A DNA stretch of 64,000 nt from Pedobacter sp. PAMC26386 (GCA_014302835.1 CP060294.1:2108001-2172000), one strand, 5' to 3'; positions 32,874-42,459 are shown, counted from the stretch's first letter. Notes: generated by a model from the letters alone, not told the origin. Made by a program: numbers and translations.

Positions 32874-34247
32874 TCAATGCGTTGTCAAAGTATAAACAAC
32901 ATCGGTCGTATATATTCCTGCTTTCTTATTCAATAAATTTTTAGTCTGAGAAGCAGGAATACTATATCTTAAACTAACTGGTGTGTCAATACCCGCAGAC
33001 CCCGTATCTATCAGCTTCTGATCTTGTGTTGTAATTGAAGAGATCGTATTCACTCCCCCCTGCCCATCTGCCGGCCCTATACTCAATATACTGATCGGAA
33101 TGATATTCGTTCCGGATACAAAATTCACACCACTTGATTTGACTGTCAGATCAAAAGGCAAAGTCTTACTTACTATCAATTGATTATTTACATCAACAGC
33201 TACCCCATTTTTATAGTTCTCAGCGGTAGTAAATTTGAGGTCTACATTGGTCGTATTAATACCTAGTTCTGATAAGTCACCTACTGTAATTTTCAGGTTA
33301 AACGATTTGTTGTAAGTAACTGAACTAAAAACACCAGAATGATCTTTAACCTCCAGATTCAATACAGTGCTATAAATACCCTTGTTTACAAAACCTGTTT
33401 CCAGGTTAGCAGGAGAAATCACAAACTGTTCAACAGGCTGTGTTGTATTTCCTACCGGAACGTCTCCGCTGTATACAGGCTGAAAAGTACCCCCTATAAA
33501 AATGGGACTATTCGAAACAGGTGATTGCACACTGGTCTGCACCAGGTTTACATTCGTTTTTGGAACCTGTAATCCGCTTTGCCCCCCAGTAAACGTAAAC
33601 TGACTACTGGCACTTTTTAAACTGATCAGTAAAGGTACCGTATGTAGATATGAACTATTCTGATTAATCGACAACGCTGTATTCCTAAAAAAATCCAAAC
33701 TATTTACAGAAAGATTTATATCACTTGCTGCCAGGAGTATATTCATCACCGGAGAAACCGTTACGTTTAATCTAACATAATCAGGTGTAACAGATATTCC
33801 AAATCCCGCTTCCGAAGTACTATAGGAAAGGCTTGTAGAATAATCACCCGCCTGCCAGGCAAAAGCAGATAAATTTGAAGTTTTATACCGAACTGAGAAC
33901 GCGCCGCTAGCAAACCTGTTTAGTCCTAATGCACTACCAGTAATGGCTTGTTCAGTCATATTCAATGTAACACTTCGACCAACCGTGCTATTTCTTATCA
34001 CAGCCGCTGTAAAGCGGTTTATTGGAATCGTACTATTACCTGCCAAAGCTGTCAGCATATTACTATTACTGATGACAGTTACATTTGGATAGCTAAGAAA
34101 AAATCTGTTAAAATAATAACCTGTAGCATCAACAGTTACAGCTCCATTTGTCAAAGCTGTCCCATCAATCTTGAATGTGGGATTCTGCGAATAGGCAATG
34201 CAAACTGTGCAAACCAGTAAAAGTGTAATCAAACTATTTTTTAACAT
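32874..34247 (-). CDS. Large secreted subunit (adhesin-like) of a chaperone-usher-like operon
   Basis: About 457 residues from ATG 34247 (an in-frame ATG at 34265 overlaps more of the chaperone gene). Signal peptide LLLVCTVCIAYSQ, then Ser/Thr/Asn-rich beta-sandwich sequence without cysteines. Three segments appear: 20-150 (IPINRFTAAVIRNS), 150-300, and a final domain from about 320 ending in NKKAGIYTTDVVYTLTTH. That last strand pattern closely matches the end of the small subunit at 35112 (KQKYSTDLIYSVSAQ) and recalls the C-terminal strand of spore-coat-U/archaic pilins. It is probably the tip or an adhesive subunit. No named family is certain. Confidence 0.7.
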   Translation of the reverse strand: MLKNSLITLLLVCTVCIAYSQNPTFKIDGTALTNGAVTVDATGYYFNRFFLSYPNVTVISNSNMLTALAGNSTIPINRFTAAVIRNSTVGRSVTLNMTEQAITGSALGLNRFASGAFSVRYKTSNLSAFAWQAGDYSTSLSYSTSEAGFGISVTPDYVRLNVTVSPVMNILLAASDINLSVNSLDFFRNTALSINQNSSYLHTVPLLISLKSASSQFTFTGGQSGLQVPKTNVNLVQTSVQSPVSNSPIFIGGTFQPVYSGDVPVGNTTQPVEQFVISPANLETGFVNKGIYSTVLNLEVKDHSGVFSSVTYNKSFNLKITVGDLSELGINTTNVDLKFTTAENYKNGVAVDVNNQLIVSKTLPFDLTVKSSGVNFVSGTNIIPISILSIGPADGQGGVNTISSITTQDQKLIDTGSAGIDTPVSLRYSIPASQTKNLLNKKAGIYTTDVVYTLTTH

Positions 34248-35052
34248 GGATATCTCTTTCTGCAACTTTCAAATTATAGTTTTCACCAGCATCCAGAATA
34301 GCAACACCCAAATATTCTCCGGCAGGAAGTTCATTGTCCATGGTATAATAAACCCACTGGGAATCTTTTGGCATAATTGCGATAGGTATGGGCTTAATTT
34401 TAAGTTCTTCTCCTGTCTGTTTATTGGTCAGTTCAAATCTTACATAACCATCTTTACTAATTTCTCCCGTATTTTCAAATTTCACTGCCAGGCGTTGCAA
34501 ATTTCTGCCTTTAACAGTAATGACTCCAGCATCAAAGGCTAGAAAATTCATTACTCCTGATTTACCTTCGTTCGGTATATAAAATAATTGTATACCCAAT
34601 TCCAGACTTATCCGGATGCCAAATCCCGTTTTTTCCTGTGTCTGAGGGAATCTCGCATTGGTCTGCGTAAAAAAGAGCATGCTATTACTGGAGATCGGGT
34701 TTTCTTTTTGCGTTTTGGGTATCAGCATACTTACAGTAAAACTCTTCTTTTCACCAGGGTTTAACTTTAAGTTTGTACTCGATAAACTGATGTTCCGGCC
34801 ATTGGAATTGACCAAAGTTCCCATAGGAAAATAGACTTTATTCCCTAATGAGTCGCGCTTCCAGTCCTGAATACTCGTGATAAATTCATAAGGATCTTTC
34901 CCCGAATTACTAATGGTTATAGTTTCTGTCAAGGTCTCCCCTGGATTTCCTTTAAAAAACAATCTCGTTGGCGAGAATGATATAGCCTGTGCATTCGATC
35001 TAATAGAAAAAACAACCAGAAACATCAATAAAACACCTGTTCTAAATCTCAT
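34234..35052 (-). CDS. PapD-like periplasmic chaperone
   Basis: A 272-residue protein with signal peptide (VLLMFLVVFSIRSNAQA). The N-terminal Ig-like domain reads ISFSPTRLFFKGNPGETLTETITISNSGKDPYEF, with LNPGEKKSFTVSMLIPK near 115-131 and a later LELGIQLFYIPNEGKSG, which stands where pilus chaperones have their conserved Arg-Pro strand. A second Ig-like domain runs about 170-265. The same features also fit DUF916-type WxL-interacting proteins of Gram-positives, so the exact family is open. Its stop overlaps the large-subunit gene, coupling the two. Role inferred: hold secreted subunits before export through the barrel protein. Confidence 0.65.
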   Translation of the reverse strand: MRFRTGVLLMFLVVFSIRSNAQAISFSPTRLFFKGNPGETLTETITISNSGKDPYEFITSIQDWKRDSLGNKVYFPMGTLVNSNGRNISLSSTNLKLNPGEKKSFTVSMLIPKTQKENPISSNSMLFFTQTNARFPQTQEKTGFGIRISLELGIQLFYIPNEGKSGVMNFLAFDAGVITVKGRNLQRLAVKFENTGEISKDGYVRFELTNKQTGEELKIKPIPIAIMPKDSQWVYYTMDNELPAGEYLGVAILDAGENYNLKVAERDIHVKK

Positions 35053-35068
35053 ATTTGATTAATATTAG

Positions 35069-35097
35069 AAGGCAGAGATAGTGCTGATCCCTGCCTT
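35069..35097 (-). promoter_or_regulatory. Intercistronic hairpin after the small-subunit gene
   Basis: AAGGCAGAGAT (35069-35079) and ATCCCTGCCTT (35087-35097) form an 11-pair stem with one G:U and a seven-base loop. With no T run it looks like a processing or stabilising element that raises the small-subunit message relative to the downstream chaperone, as in pilus operons. Confidence 0.5.
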
Positions 35098-35111
35098 TAA
35101 TCATTTAATTG

Positions 35112-35645
35112 TTATTGTGCAGAAACCGAATAAATAAGATCTGTACTATATTTTTGCTTATCAGCAGTTAATAATACCGCATTTTTATCGATTTTATAAA
35201 GTAAGTCAAAGCTTTGGCTAAGTGTAGCCGGAGCTCCTGTAAAAATAATCTGGTTAGCGATTGTTGGAATTACATCGGGTCCAAAAGTACTTCCACCAGT
35301 TGTTTTAGCACTCACTTTAAGGATCGTTAAAGGAATGGTCTTAGCTGCCGTAGTCTGGCCAATAAAGTCTCCCGATGCTTTAATTAGAATATTATAAGCT
35401 TTTGTACTGGTTACATTTAACTGACTAGGTACAGTAACGCTTTTGTTTCCATTATAATCACTAACGGTTTCATAGACGAAATCTACAGTCGGGCTACCAG
35501 TAGGTCCATCAGGACCTACTCCGATCACATCTTTCAATTCTACATTCACTTTAACTTGTCTTACCAGGGTCTGAGCCTTAATGTCTCTGCTCATCAGTAC
35601 CATTGCGATCATCAGAACGGCAACAGTGATTAGTTTTTTATTCAT
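35112..35645 (-). CDS. Small secreted pilin-like subunit
   Basis: A 177-residue exported protein; signal peptide core VAVLMIAMVLMSRDIKAQ. The mature chain is beta-rich without cysteine (VRQVKVNVELKDVIGVG, VDFVYETVSDYNGNKSVTVP, TIPLTILKVSAKT) and ends in KQKYSTDLIYSVSAQ. That terminal strand has the G/K-x-Y-x-T/D alternating pattern of archaic pilins and matches the end of the large subunit (GIYTTDVVYTLTTH). Small size, position between usher-like and chaperone genes, and the hairpin after it suggest the major fibre subunit. No cysteine pair and no known domain: the pilin role is inferred. Confidence 0.7.
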   Translation of the reverse strand: MNKKLITVAVLMIAMVLMSRDIKAQTLVRQVKVNVELKDVIGVGPDGPTGSPTVDFVYETVSDYNGNKSVTVPSQLNVTSTKAYNILIKASGDFIGQTTAAKTIPLTILKVSAKTTGGSTFGPDVIPTIANQIIFTGAPATLSQSFDLLYKIDKNAVLLTADKQKYSTDLIYSVSAQ

Positions 35646-35708
35646 GATTTTAGTTTTTTATTGTTTGTATTTATTATTTGCTATCAATTACTTAATCAGC
35701 TATTTACA

Positions 35709-35724
35709 ACAGCATGTATGCTGT
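35709..35724. repeat. Short inverted repeat before the small-subunit gene
   Basis: ACAGCAT and ATGCTGT flank GT, in the 126-base gap between the usher-like gene and the small-subunit gene. Possible regulator site or RNA hairpin; too short to decide. Confidence 0.3.
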
Positions 35725-35771
35725 CACTTTATGAGGTAAAATTATTTGCTTACATAGGGGGTCTCTCCTTT

Positions 35772-38660
35772 CTATTTAAATTTGACTATTTCCACTTTCC
35801 TTTGTTCATCTTTATATTTAAAGACTATATCTGATATTGAATTGCGTTTAACGAGCAGTTCTTCTCTCTGGTTGATGATGGAGAAGGGCATCCCATTTGT
35901 TTCGACCGAAACTGTATACTTATTTTCAGGGAGATAAAAATTAAAAAGTCCCTGTTCGTTAGTAATGGTACTAAAGACTTTCCCCCCTTCGGCTATTGCT
36001 TTTATCCTTATACCGCCTAAAACTGGCTCCCCCTCTGTGTATTTGTCGGCGATATACTTCAAAGAACCAGTCACTCTTTCTGTCTTAACCAATGGGATTT
36101 CAAGTTTTATATTCTTAATTAAAAAAACATCCGTTGATTCAAGCAAACTCCATCCTTTATCATTTACAATGGATACCGAATAGGTTTTATTCTTTTCCGC
36201 GGTAAAAATCACAGTACCTTTATTATTAGTGATGGCAGCAATACCTTCAGTTTTTACTAAAATCCCTGTGGCTAAAGATTCACCACTATCCCGGTGTCCA
36301 TTCCCATTACGATCTTCAAAATAGACTAGTTCCAGTTTCCCGTTATTGCTATGCCCTGAACTCCCAAAGCTCTTTTCAATTCCTATTCTAAGCTGTCTGT
36401 TGTCAGAAGTATAAGAATTCTTATTCGTCAAATCCGGTTGCTGCATCCCTAGTACGGGGTTATATTCACCGTAAGTATTGATTTTATTCAGGCTATAAAA
36501 GATATCAGCCGATATGGCCCAATTCCCTTTCAGAAGCCATCTGACATTACTATTCAAAGAATAATTCCGACTCTGGTTAAAGCCGTAATAATTATACATG
36601 GCAGAAGCGTTAACAGTTAACTGGCCTTCAAATAAGGCAAAATGAGTATTTGGGCCAAATGAGTAAATTGAATACTTAGGGTTTCCAGAAATAGCCAGCG
36701 CATCAGTCAGATAATAACTGTTAAACTGGGCAAAAGCTGAAAAGCCGAACAATGAGTTTCTATAACTTAAATTCATCCGGGAAGAAAAAAATGGAGCCGG
36801 TGGTTTTTCAGATGTATTTCTATAAGTATAACCATTATCCATTTCAAATGATAGATCCTGAAAGTTGTTACTATAGTTAATATTGAATTTTGTACGGATA
36901 GATGCAGATTTCCAGACGTCTTTTTCATAGCGTCCCTCATTGTCTGCAGTCATATGCTGGGTAAAATAATAAGGTTTGATATTAAAACTCCATAATCCTA
37001 TCCGGTTCGCATAACCCAATTCGTAAGTTGCATTCCCATAGTTATTAGTTACCGGAATAAAAGCACTATCAGCATAAGCTAATACTTTAGGCCTGTTTTC
37101 GACGATATTAAAACGGGCATTTAGGTTCTTATTTTCATTTATAGCGAACACAACCCGGTTTTCCAGTTGAAGAAGGCCTTTTCTCAATCCATCATAATAA
37201 GGAGATGAGTAATAATTACTGCTATAAAAATTAAATCTTTTATAGTCCAGGTTATAGCTTGCTCCTGCAGCTAGCCCATTCAGTGATTTTGTACCATAAT
37301 CCTGTTTACTATAAGCGGCATCAAAACCAATATTCTGATGCTGATCCAACTTAATATTTGCATTGGAGGAAACCAGGGTTGTATTAATTCCGGTTAGTAA
37401 ATTATTACTGCGTAATACCACCACCTGTTTATTATTGGCTTCCAGACTTTCTTCTTTATAGGCGACAGCAAAGGTGTTTCCTAATTTGAGTTTATTAAAC
37501 TGGGAGAATAACAAGTAATTGTTATCAACTGCATATACGCTCAGCGATCGTTTATTACCTACGTATACTATCCCTTTAATACCTCTTCCATTTAAGTTAA
37601 AGTCTAAGGATTCATAAATATTACCTATTCTTGTTCCCCACTCCTTATTTTGATAAGCGATGTAGCTGTCATATACATTAAAACCTTTTTGATCAGGATT
37701 ATCATAGTAGTCTATATTGGCCTGATAACTAATCTGCTGATCTTTGCCCAACTCATATTTACCATTCCCTTGCAATTGATACATTGACAGTGACTTGTCT
37801 ATAGTCATATATCTTAAAGCCACGGTATTCGGCTTGTTCTGATAAAAGGGTGCCTGGTTTGCAGATAACCTCCTGTCACTCGAAATACTCATAATCCTCA
37901 AACGCTTTACAGCGATGGGATTATTTTTATTGTCCAGCGCCCTGATAGTTACCGCAAAATCGGCCGGTGTATGGCTATTTAATTTGTTCTTTGCTAGGAA
38001 AGGTAAACTTTGCTGTGCACCGGGCTCCAATGTCAGATTCACGGTTTCGCCAATAAAATCTAATCCATCAGGAATTTCGGTTAGTTCTAGTCTGAAACTA
38101 ACCGGTATCAATCCATTATTAAAAACCCGCACCATCACCCGGGCCTGGTTGGTTAACTGATTTAAATAGACTTCCTGTTGATCAGTATCGATAAATACGC
38201 CCTGAATATCTTCCAATTGTGCATAAAATGCAGTTTCTACTAAATTCTTTTTCCCTGGGTCGTATTCCTGTTTTCCCTGACCGATTTCCAGAAGTTTAAT
38301 CTTTATAGCCTGAGTACTGTTTCTTATGGTCTGGCGGTCAGCCATATACTTTAACGGAAAAAATCTTTTTTGTTTGGGCTGAAGTGCAATGGTATCTGGT
38401 AATCTTAACAGACCAGTCTTTTCCTGACCCAAAATGGTCTCACGGACCAACTTTACTATAAAATCGGCCTTATTTTCGATCCAAAAGGCATTTATAAAAG
38501 TATTACCTGCTTTTACGGATACCGTATCCTGCTTAAAACCATAAGAAATATAATCCTTCTGATCCTGGGCGTTAACTTTAACTACAGCGCACAACAACAT
38601 CATCAGGATGATAGTCGATTTCCTATAATTTAAGCAAACAGATAATATAAGCAGGTACAT
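35772..38660 (-). CDS. Usher-like outer-membrane barrel protein
   Basis: A 962-residue protein. Signal segment ends near VVKVNAQ (residue about 32). Residues about 35-265 form two beta-sandwich domains (ISYGFKQDTVSVKAGNTFINAFWIEN style; VMVRVFNNGLIPVSFRLEL, LTLEPGAQQSLPF). About 280-770 is a barrel with alternating aromatic strands (YQANIDYYDNPDQKGFNVYDSYIAYQ, YRNSLFGFSAFAQFNSYYL). The end has two carboxypeptidase/SdrD-B-like domains (VYFEDRNGNGHRDSGES near 785, then ITNEQGLFNFYLPENKYTVSVE near 905). It has no TonB plug motif, so it is not a receptor. As first gene before a pilin-like protein and a chaperone it is best read as a secretion pore like an usher; this is inference from layout. Confidence 0.65.
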   Translation of the reverse strand: MYLLILSVCLNYRKSTIILMMLLCAVVKVNAQDQKDYISYGFKQDTVSVKAGNTFINAFWIENKADFIVKLVRETILGQEKTGLLRLPDTIALQPKQKRFFPLKYMADRQTIRNSTQAIKIKLLEIGQGKQEYDPGKKNLVETAFYAQLEDIQGVFIDTDQQEVYLNQLTNQARVMVRVFNNGLIPVSFRLELTEIPDGLDFIGETVNLTLEPGAQQSLPFLAKNKLNSHTPADFAVTIRALDNKNNPIAVKRLRIMSISSDRRLSANQAPFYQNKPNTVALRYMTIDKSLSMYQLQGNGKYELGKDQQISYQANIDYYDNPDQKGFNVYDSYIAYQNKEWGTRIGNIYESLDFNLNGRGIKGIVYVGNKRSLSVYAVDNNYLLFSQFNKLKLGNTFAVAYKEESLEANNKQVVVLRSNNLLTGINTTLVSSNANIKLDQHQNIGFDAAYSKQDYGTKSLNGLAAGASYNLDYKRFNFYSSNYYSSPYYDGLRKGLLQLENRVVFAINENKNLNARFNIVENRPKVLAYADSAFIPVTNNYGNATYELGYANRIGLWSFNIKPYYFTQHMTADNEGRYEKDVWKSASIRTKFNINYSNNFQDLSFEMDNGYTYRNTSEKPPAPFFSSRMNLSYRNSLFGFSAFAQFNSYYLTDALAISGNPKYSIYSFGPNTHFALFEGQLTVNASAMYNYYGFNQSRNYSLNSNVRWLLKGNWAISADIFYSLNKINTYGEYNPVLGMQQPDLTNKNSYTSDNRQLRIGIEKSFGSSGHSNNGKLELVYFEDRNGNGHRDSGESLATGILVKTEGIAAITNNKGTVIFTAEKNKTYSVSIVNDKGWSLLESTDVFLIKNIKLEIPLVKTERVTGSLKYIADKYTEGEPVLGGIRIKAIAEGGKVFSTITNEQGLFNFYLPENKYTVSVETNGMPFSIINQREELLVKRNSISDIVFKYKDEQRKVEIVKFK

Positions 38661-39082
38661 TGGGAGGTATCATTAGGCGCGCAAATATTATTCTTATAAA
38701 TAAGCAATACAATTTTCAACTACACATAAAGATGTGGACCTAGGGATCACCTGACACTATTATTTATTGCTTTCTAACCAGTATATTTGTTACATCCAAA
38801 TATTTACTTGTAGTTTAAAAAAAATCTCTTCATAAAATTACCTTAACGCTTATTCAAATGAACAGACCCCCTGGCTCTAAAATTAGTTCACCAAACTGGT
38901 AATCAGCCACGTATAAATCCCATTTAAGGTCTAAATCCATACGGAAGAGTATCATCAATATTTAAATTGCGGATGCTTGCTTCAGGTACGTATGTGCACA
39001 AATTTCTTGGGAATCGAATGGAAACATTCCAGCAAATTAAAATGATATAAAATCAGACATCTCAATGAGAATATAATATTTA
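38661..39082. other. Divergent control region between usher-like operon and response regulator
   Basis: No gene seen. On the minus strand AATATTTG at 38689-38682 is a near match to TAnnTTTG about 20 bases before the usher-like start. On the plus strand TATATTTG at 38782-38789 is a perfect match and may start a 290-base leader for the response regulator, with the repeated CAAATATTTAC beside it. The length suggests room for regulator binding. Confidence 0.45.
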
Positions 39083-39730
39083 ATGAATAAAGACATGGCA
39101 TCTGCTGACACGATAAAAGTTGGAATTATTGATGATAGTGAGGTAGTCAGACGGTTATTGACTATCTTTCTATTAAATCGTATAGATCCCGCATTCCAGG
39201 TAGTCCTTGAACTGGAGACCCTAAACCAGATTGGTCAGCTCAACTCTTTAGCAACAACACCGGATATTATTTTACTTGATATCGATATGCCTGGTGTTAA
39301 AGGATACGATGGAATTCCATTGCTGCAGAAATGTTTTCCTGAATGTGCAATTATCATGTTTACCGATCATGATGATGATGACTTGATTATGAAGTGTATC
39401 CGTGCAGGTGCGAGGGGTTATTTAAAAAAAGACTCCATAGGATATGAAATGATTAAAGGAATTATCAGTGTGGTTAATGGAGGCTCTTATATCTCTCCCC
39501 GACTAACCAGAAAATTATTCAGTCATTTACAGATTAAGAATAATGTATTTGCAGAACTAACCAAACGGGAACAGGAAATTGCAGAAGGAATTCTGGATGG
39601 CTTAAGTTATAAATTAATTGCCCATAAACTGGCACTACCGATCGATACCGTAAGAGACCATATTAAAAGAGTTTATAGAAAGTTAAATATTAATAGCAGA
39701 GGAGAACTGGCAGCATTAATCAGGATCTAG
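39083..39730 (+). CDS. NarL/LuxR-type response regulator
   Basis: A 215-residue regulator (ATG 39095 also possible). Receiver domain at about 12-130: acidic pocket in GIIDDSE (D17, D18), phospho-acceptor D66 in ILLDIDMPG, Thr in IMFTDHDDDD, Lys in GYLKKDS. C-terminal LuxR helix-turn-helix at about 150-212 (FAELTKREQEIAEGILDGLSYKLIAHKLALPIDTVRDHIKRVYRKL). No kinase gene is adjacent. It is divergent from the usher-like operon and is the natural candidate to control it; that link is by position only. Confidence 0.88.
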   Translation: MNKDMASADTIKVGIIDDSEVVRRLLTIFLLNRIDPAFQVVLELETLNQIGQLNSLATTPDIILLDIDMPGVKGYDGIPLLQKCFPECAIIMFTDHDDDDLIMKCIRAGARGYLKKDSIGYEMIKGIISVVNGGSYISPRLTRKLFSHLQIKNNVFAELTKREQEIAEGILDGLSYKLIAHKLALPIDTVRDHIKRVYRKLNINSRGELAALIRI

Positions 39731-39849
39731 GAGCTAAGAACGCTAGTTTAAAATATTATTTTGACAATATGTAACTAAATTTCATTAGCCGAATCTAACG
39801 TTCAAAATTATTAACTCAGGATTTCATTAAGCCGCTTAAACAAACCCCC

Positions 39850-41706
39850 ATGAAAAAATATTTCATTCAGTTTTTACTCCTGGTAACTGCTGGTTCAGCT
39901 TTTGCACAGAACAGCAATTCAAACTACAAATATAGTCTCAATCTGAACAATGTTACGGATGACAAATTGCAGGTTACTTTGCTAACACCAAAATTAAAAG
40001 GTAGCGAGACTGTTTTTCATCTTCCAAAAATGGTTCCTGGTACTTATGCGATTGCAGATTATGGACGTTATATCTCAGAGCTGAAAGCTTTTGATCATAA
40101 AGGAAATCCATTAAAAACAGACAGAACTGATTCAAATTCATGGAAAATATCAGATGCAGAAAGACTTGCTAAAATAACTTACCTGGTAGATGATAGCTGG
40201 GACAGTCCTGAAATTAAAGGAGCTGAGATATTTCAGCCAGCAGGGACCAATATCGACAAGGATAAAATATTTGTGATTAATAATTTTGGTTTCTTTGGTT
40301 ATTTCGACAACAAAAAAAGTATTCCTTTTGAAATCACAGTCACTAAACCGGCCGAATTCTATGGATCTACCTCTTTGAAAGGACGTCACTTAAATGCAAC
40401 TACCGATCAGTATACTGTTGCTGATTACTATAGTCTGGCAGATGCACCAATGATGTATAATAAGCCGGATACTACGACTTTAAATATTGGGGGTGCCGAA
40501 GTTCTGGTTTCACTTTACTCGCCTAACCGAAAAGCTACATCGGCTGAGATTGCTAAAGCCCTAAAACCAACACTTGAAGCTCAAATGCAGTATCTGGGAG
40601 GGAAACTTCCTGTTGACAAGTATGCTTTTATTATTACTTTAACAGACAATACTAAAATAAGAAGTTACGGAGCCCTAGAGCATTCTTATTCTTCTTTTTA
40701 TTTCTTGCCGGAATACTTCACACCTGCAAAACTGGCTGAGAACATTAGAAATACTGGATCCCATGAATTCTTTCATATTGTGACACCACTTAGTATTCAT
40801 AGTCACGAAATTGGAGAATTTGATTATGACCGTCCTAAAATGTCTGAACATTTATGGATGTATGAAGGTCTGACAGAATATGCCGCACACCATATGCAGG
40901 TAAAATATGGATTAATAGATTTCGCTGAATACTTGAAAATTCAGACTGACAAACTGGATAATGCAATGCGCTATAATGATACACTGGCCTTCACCAAAAT
41001 GTCTAAAGGTGTTTTAGATACTTATGAAAGTCAATATGCTAACGTTTATGAAAAAGGAGCCCTGATTGGGCTTTGTCTTGATATTAAACTCAGACAACTG
41101 TCAAAAGGTAAATATGGAACCCAGAACCTGATGGCTGACTTATCAAAAACCTATGGTAAAACAAAATCTTTCAATGATGATGAATTGTTCGCAGTTATTA
41201 CCAAACTGACCTATCCTGAAATCGGCGAGTTCCTAAACACTTATGTTTCCGGAACAAAAAAATTGCCTTACAAAGAGACCTTTGCTGCTATAGGCGTCGG
41301 CTTTGAACCAGTTGTGACTGTTAAAAAAGCAGGCATGGGCAAAATTGGTATGGGATATAATGGCCATAACTTATTTGTTGCGGATATTTCTGGAATGAAT
41401 GATTTTGGTAAAAAGATGGGCTATCAAAAAGGGGATGAACTGCTTAGTCTCAACGGAAAAAAAATCCCTGAGATTTCTGAAGTGAAAGGATTTCTCGATA
41501 GCTTACGTACCAACTTAAAGGAAGGTGAGCAACTGACAGCCGTAGTTTCCAGAAAAGACAGTGCTGGCAAAGCCAGTGAAGTCACTTTAAGTCAACCTGC
41601 TGAAGTTCAGGATGAAAAAATATATAATGTATTAAAAGAGTTCCCAGAACAGACTGATGCTCAAAAAGCATTAAGAAAAGCTTGGTTGAATACCAGCACT
41701 AACTAA
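39850..41706 (+). CDS. M61-family metallopeptidase with PDZ domain
   Basis: A 618-residue exported protein (signal FLLLVTAGSAFAQ). The M61 N-terminal beta domain (YSLNLNNVTDDKLQVTLL, GTYAIADYGRYISELKAF) is followed by the catalytic domain: HEFFH at 305-309 gives zinc ligands H305 and H309 with E306, and EGLTEY at 339-344 supplies the third ligand region. A PDZ-like domain at about 490-580 (NGHNLFVADISG, GYQKGDELLSLNGKKIPEI) completes the family plan of glycyl aminopeptidases. It should act on peptides in the periplasm. It ends in a strong terminator at 41721-41752. Confidence 0.92.
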   Translation: MKKYFIQFLLLVTAGSAFAQNSNSNYKYSLNLNNVTDDKLQVTLLTPKLKGSETVFHLPKMVPGTYAIADYGRYISELKAFDHKGNPLKTDRTDSNSWKISDAERLAKITYLVDDSWDSPEIKGAEIFQPAGTNIDKDKIFVINNFGFFGYFDNKKSIPFEITVTKPAEFYGSTSLKGRHLNATTDQYTVADYYSLADAPMMYNKPDTTTLNIGGAEVLVSLYSPNRKATSAEIAKALKPTLEAQMQYLGGKLPVDKYAFIITLTDNTKIRSYGALEHSYSSFYFLPEYFTPAKLAENIRNTGSHEFFHIVTPLSIHSHEIGEFDYDRPKMSEHLWMYEGLTEYAAHHMQVKYGLIDFAEYLKIQTDKLDNAMRYNDTLAFTKMSKGVLDTYESQYANVYEKGALIGLCLDIKLRQLSKGKYGTQNLMADLSKTYGKTKSFNDDELFAVITKLTYPEIGEFLNTYVSGTKKLPYKETFAAIGVGFEPVVTVKKAGMGKIGMGYNGHNLFVADISGMNDFGKKMGYQKGDELLSLNGKKIPEISEVKGFLDSLRTNLKEGEQLTAVVSRKDSAGKASEVTLSQPAEVQDEKIYNVLKEFPEQTDAQKALRKAWLNTSTN

Positions 41707-41720
41707 GATATCTGATTACA

Positions 41721-41752
41721 ACGGGCGGACATGATGTCGTCTGCCCGTTTTA
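41721..41752 (+). terminator. Rho-independent terminator of the M61 gene
   Basis: ACGGGCGGAC (41721-41730) pairs with GTCTGCCCGT (41739-41748), ten pairs with one G:U, running into TTTTAT. Confidence 0.85.
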
Positions 41753-41754
41753 TG

Positions 41755-42363
41755 CTAACCCATAAGCACTTCCAAAAACTGGTTTCTGTTTTCATTGGCC
41801 AAAGCAAAATATTCATTTCTGAATAAGTCACGGAATTTTTTACGTTTCATTGCTTTCTTCAACTCAGTTTTCAAAGCTTCAAAAGTATTTGTTGTATCAA
41901 AAGACAGGGCTACTGATGCCTGAAATATATCAATTACCAGGTCGACTATCATTCTGATCTCTTCCTGGACGAAGCCTTCATCATCATATGCAAGGAGTTT
42001 CATCAGGTATTCACAGTCTTTTAAAAAAACAGTAACCAATTGATTCTTTATGATTTCATCACTCAATAGTACAAAAAGCCTCTCTTTGTTTGACAGGGAA
42101 GAAATTACCTCATATTTAAGCCGGTTTAATAACTGCATTTTTAGCCCTTCTTCATGTCCGGAAAAATGTTCGGCTATAAACTTCAAAAGGAACAATTCCT
42201 GATCCAGAGACAGATTTTTAAGGGAGAACTGGTTACTTAAAGTTTTTCCATGTTCTATAAAGTGAATAAAATTTATAGGTTGTAAGTCTTCAGCAAAAAG
42301 GCCGGTTTTTAAAAGCTCTTGTTCATTACTCTTTATAATGATATCTAAGTTATGTATTAGCAT
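41755..42363 (-). CDS. Uncharacterised helical cytosolic protein
   Basis: A 202-residue protein with no signal or membrane segment. Long amphipathic helices dominate (EELLKTGLFAEDL, LSLDQELFLLKFIAEHF, LLNRLKYEVISSLSNKERLFVLLSDEIIK, EIRMIVDLVIDIFQAS). The C-terminal part is basic (ELKKAMKRKKFRDLFRNEYF). I do not recognise a family. It is convergent with the M61 gene (sharing the terminator region) and divergent from the DUF5686 gene at 42470. Codon use looks like its neighbours, so it is a normal chromosomal gene of unknown role. Confidence 0.6.
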   Translation of the reverse strand: MLIHNLDIIIKSNEQELLKTGLFAEDLQPINFIHFIEHGKTLSNQFSLKNLSLDQELFLLKFIAEHFSGHEEGLKMQLLNRLKYEVISSLSNKERLFVLLSDEIIKNQLVTVFLKDCEYLMKLLAYDDEGFVQEEIRMIVDLVIDIFQASVALSFDTTNTFEALKTELKKAMKRKKFRDLFRNEYFALANENRNQFLEVLMG

Positions 42364-42459
42364 ATTCCTTCTTTAACGTCTTATTATCTAATATTTAACT
42401 TTTTTTAACCTGCTGTCATATAATGTAATATATAAAATATTGCCAACTTAGTACAATGA

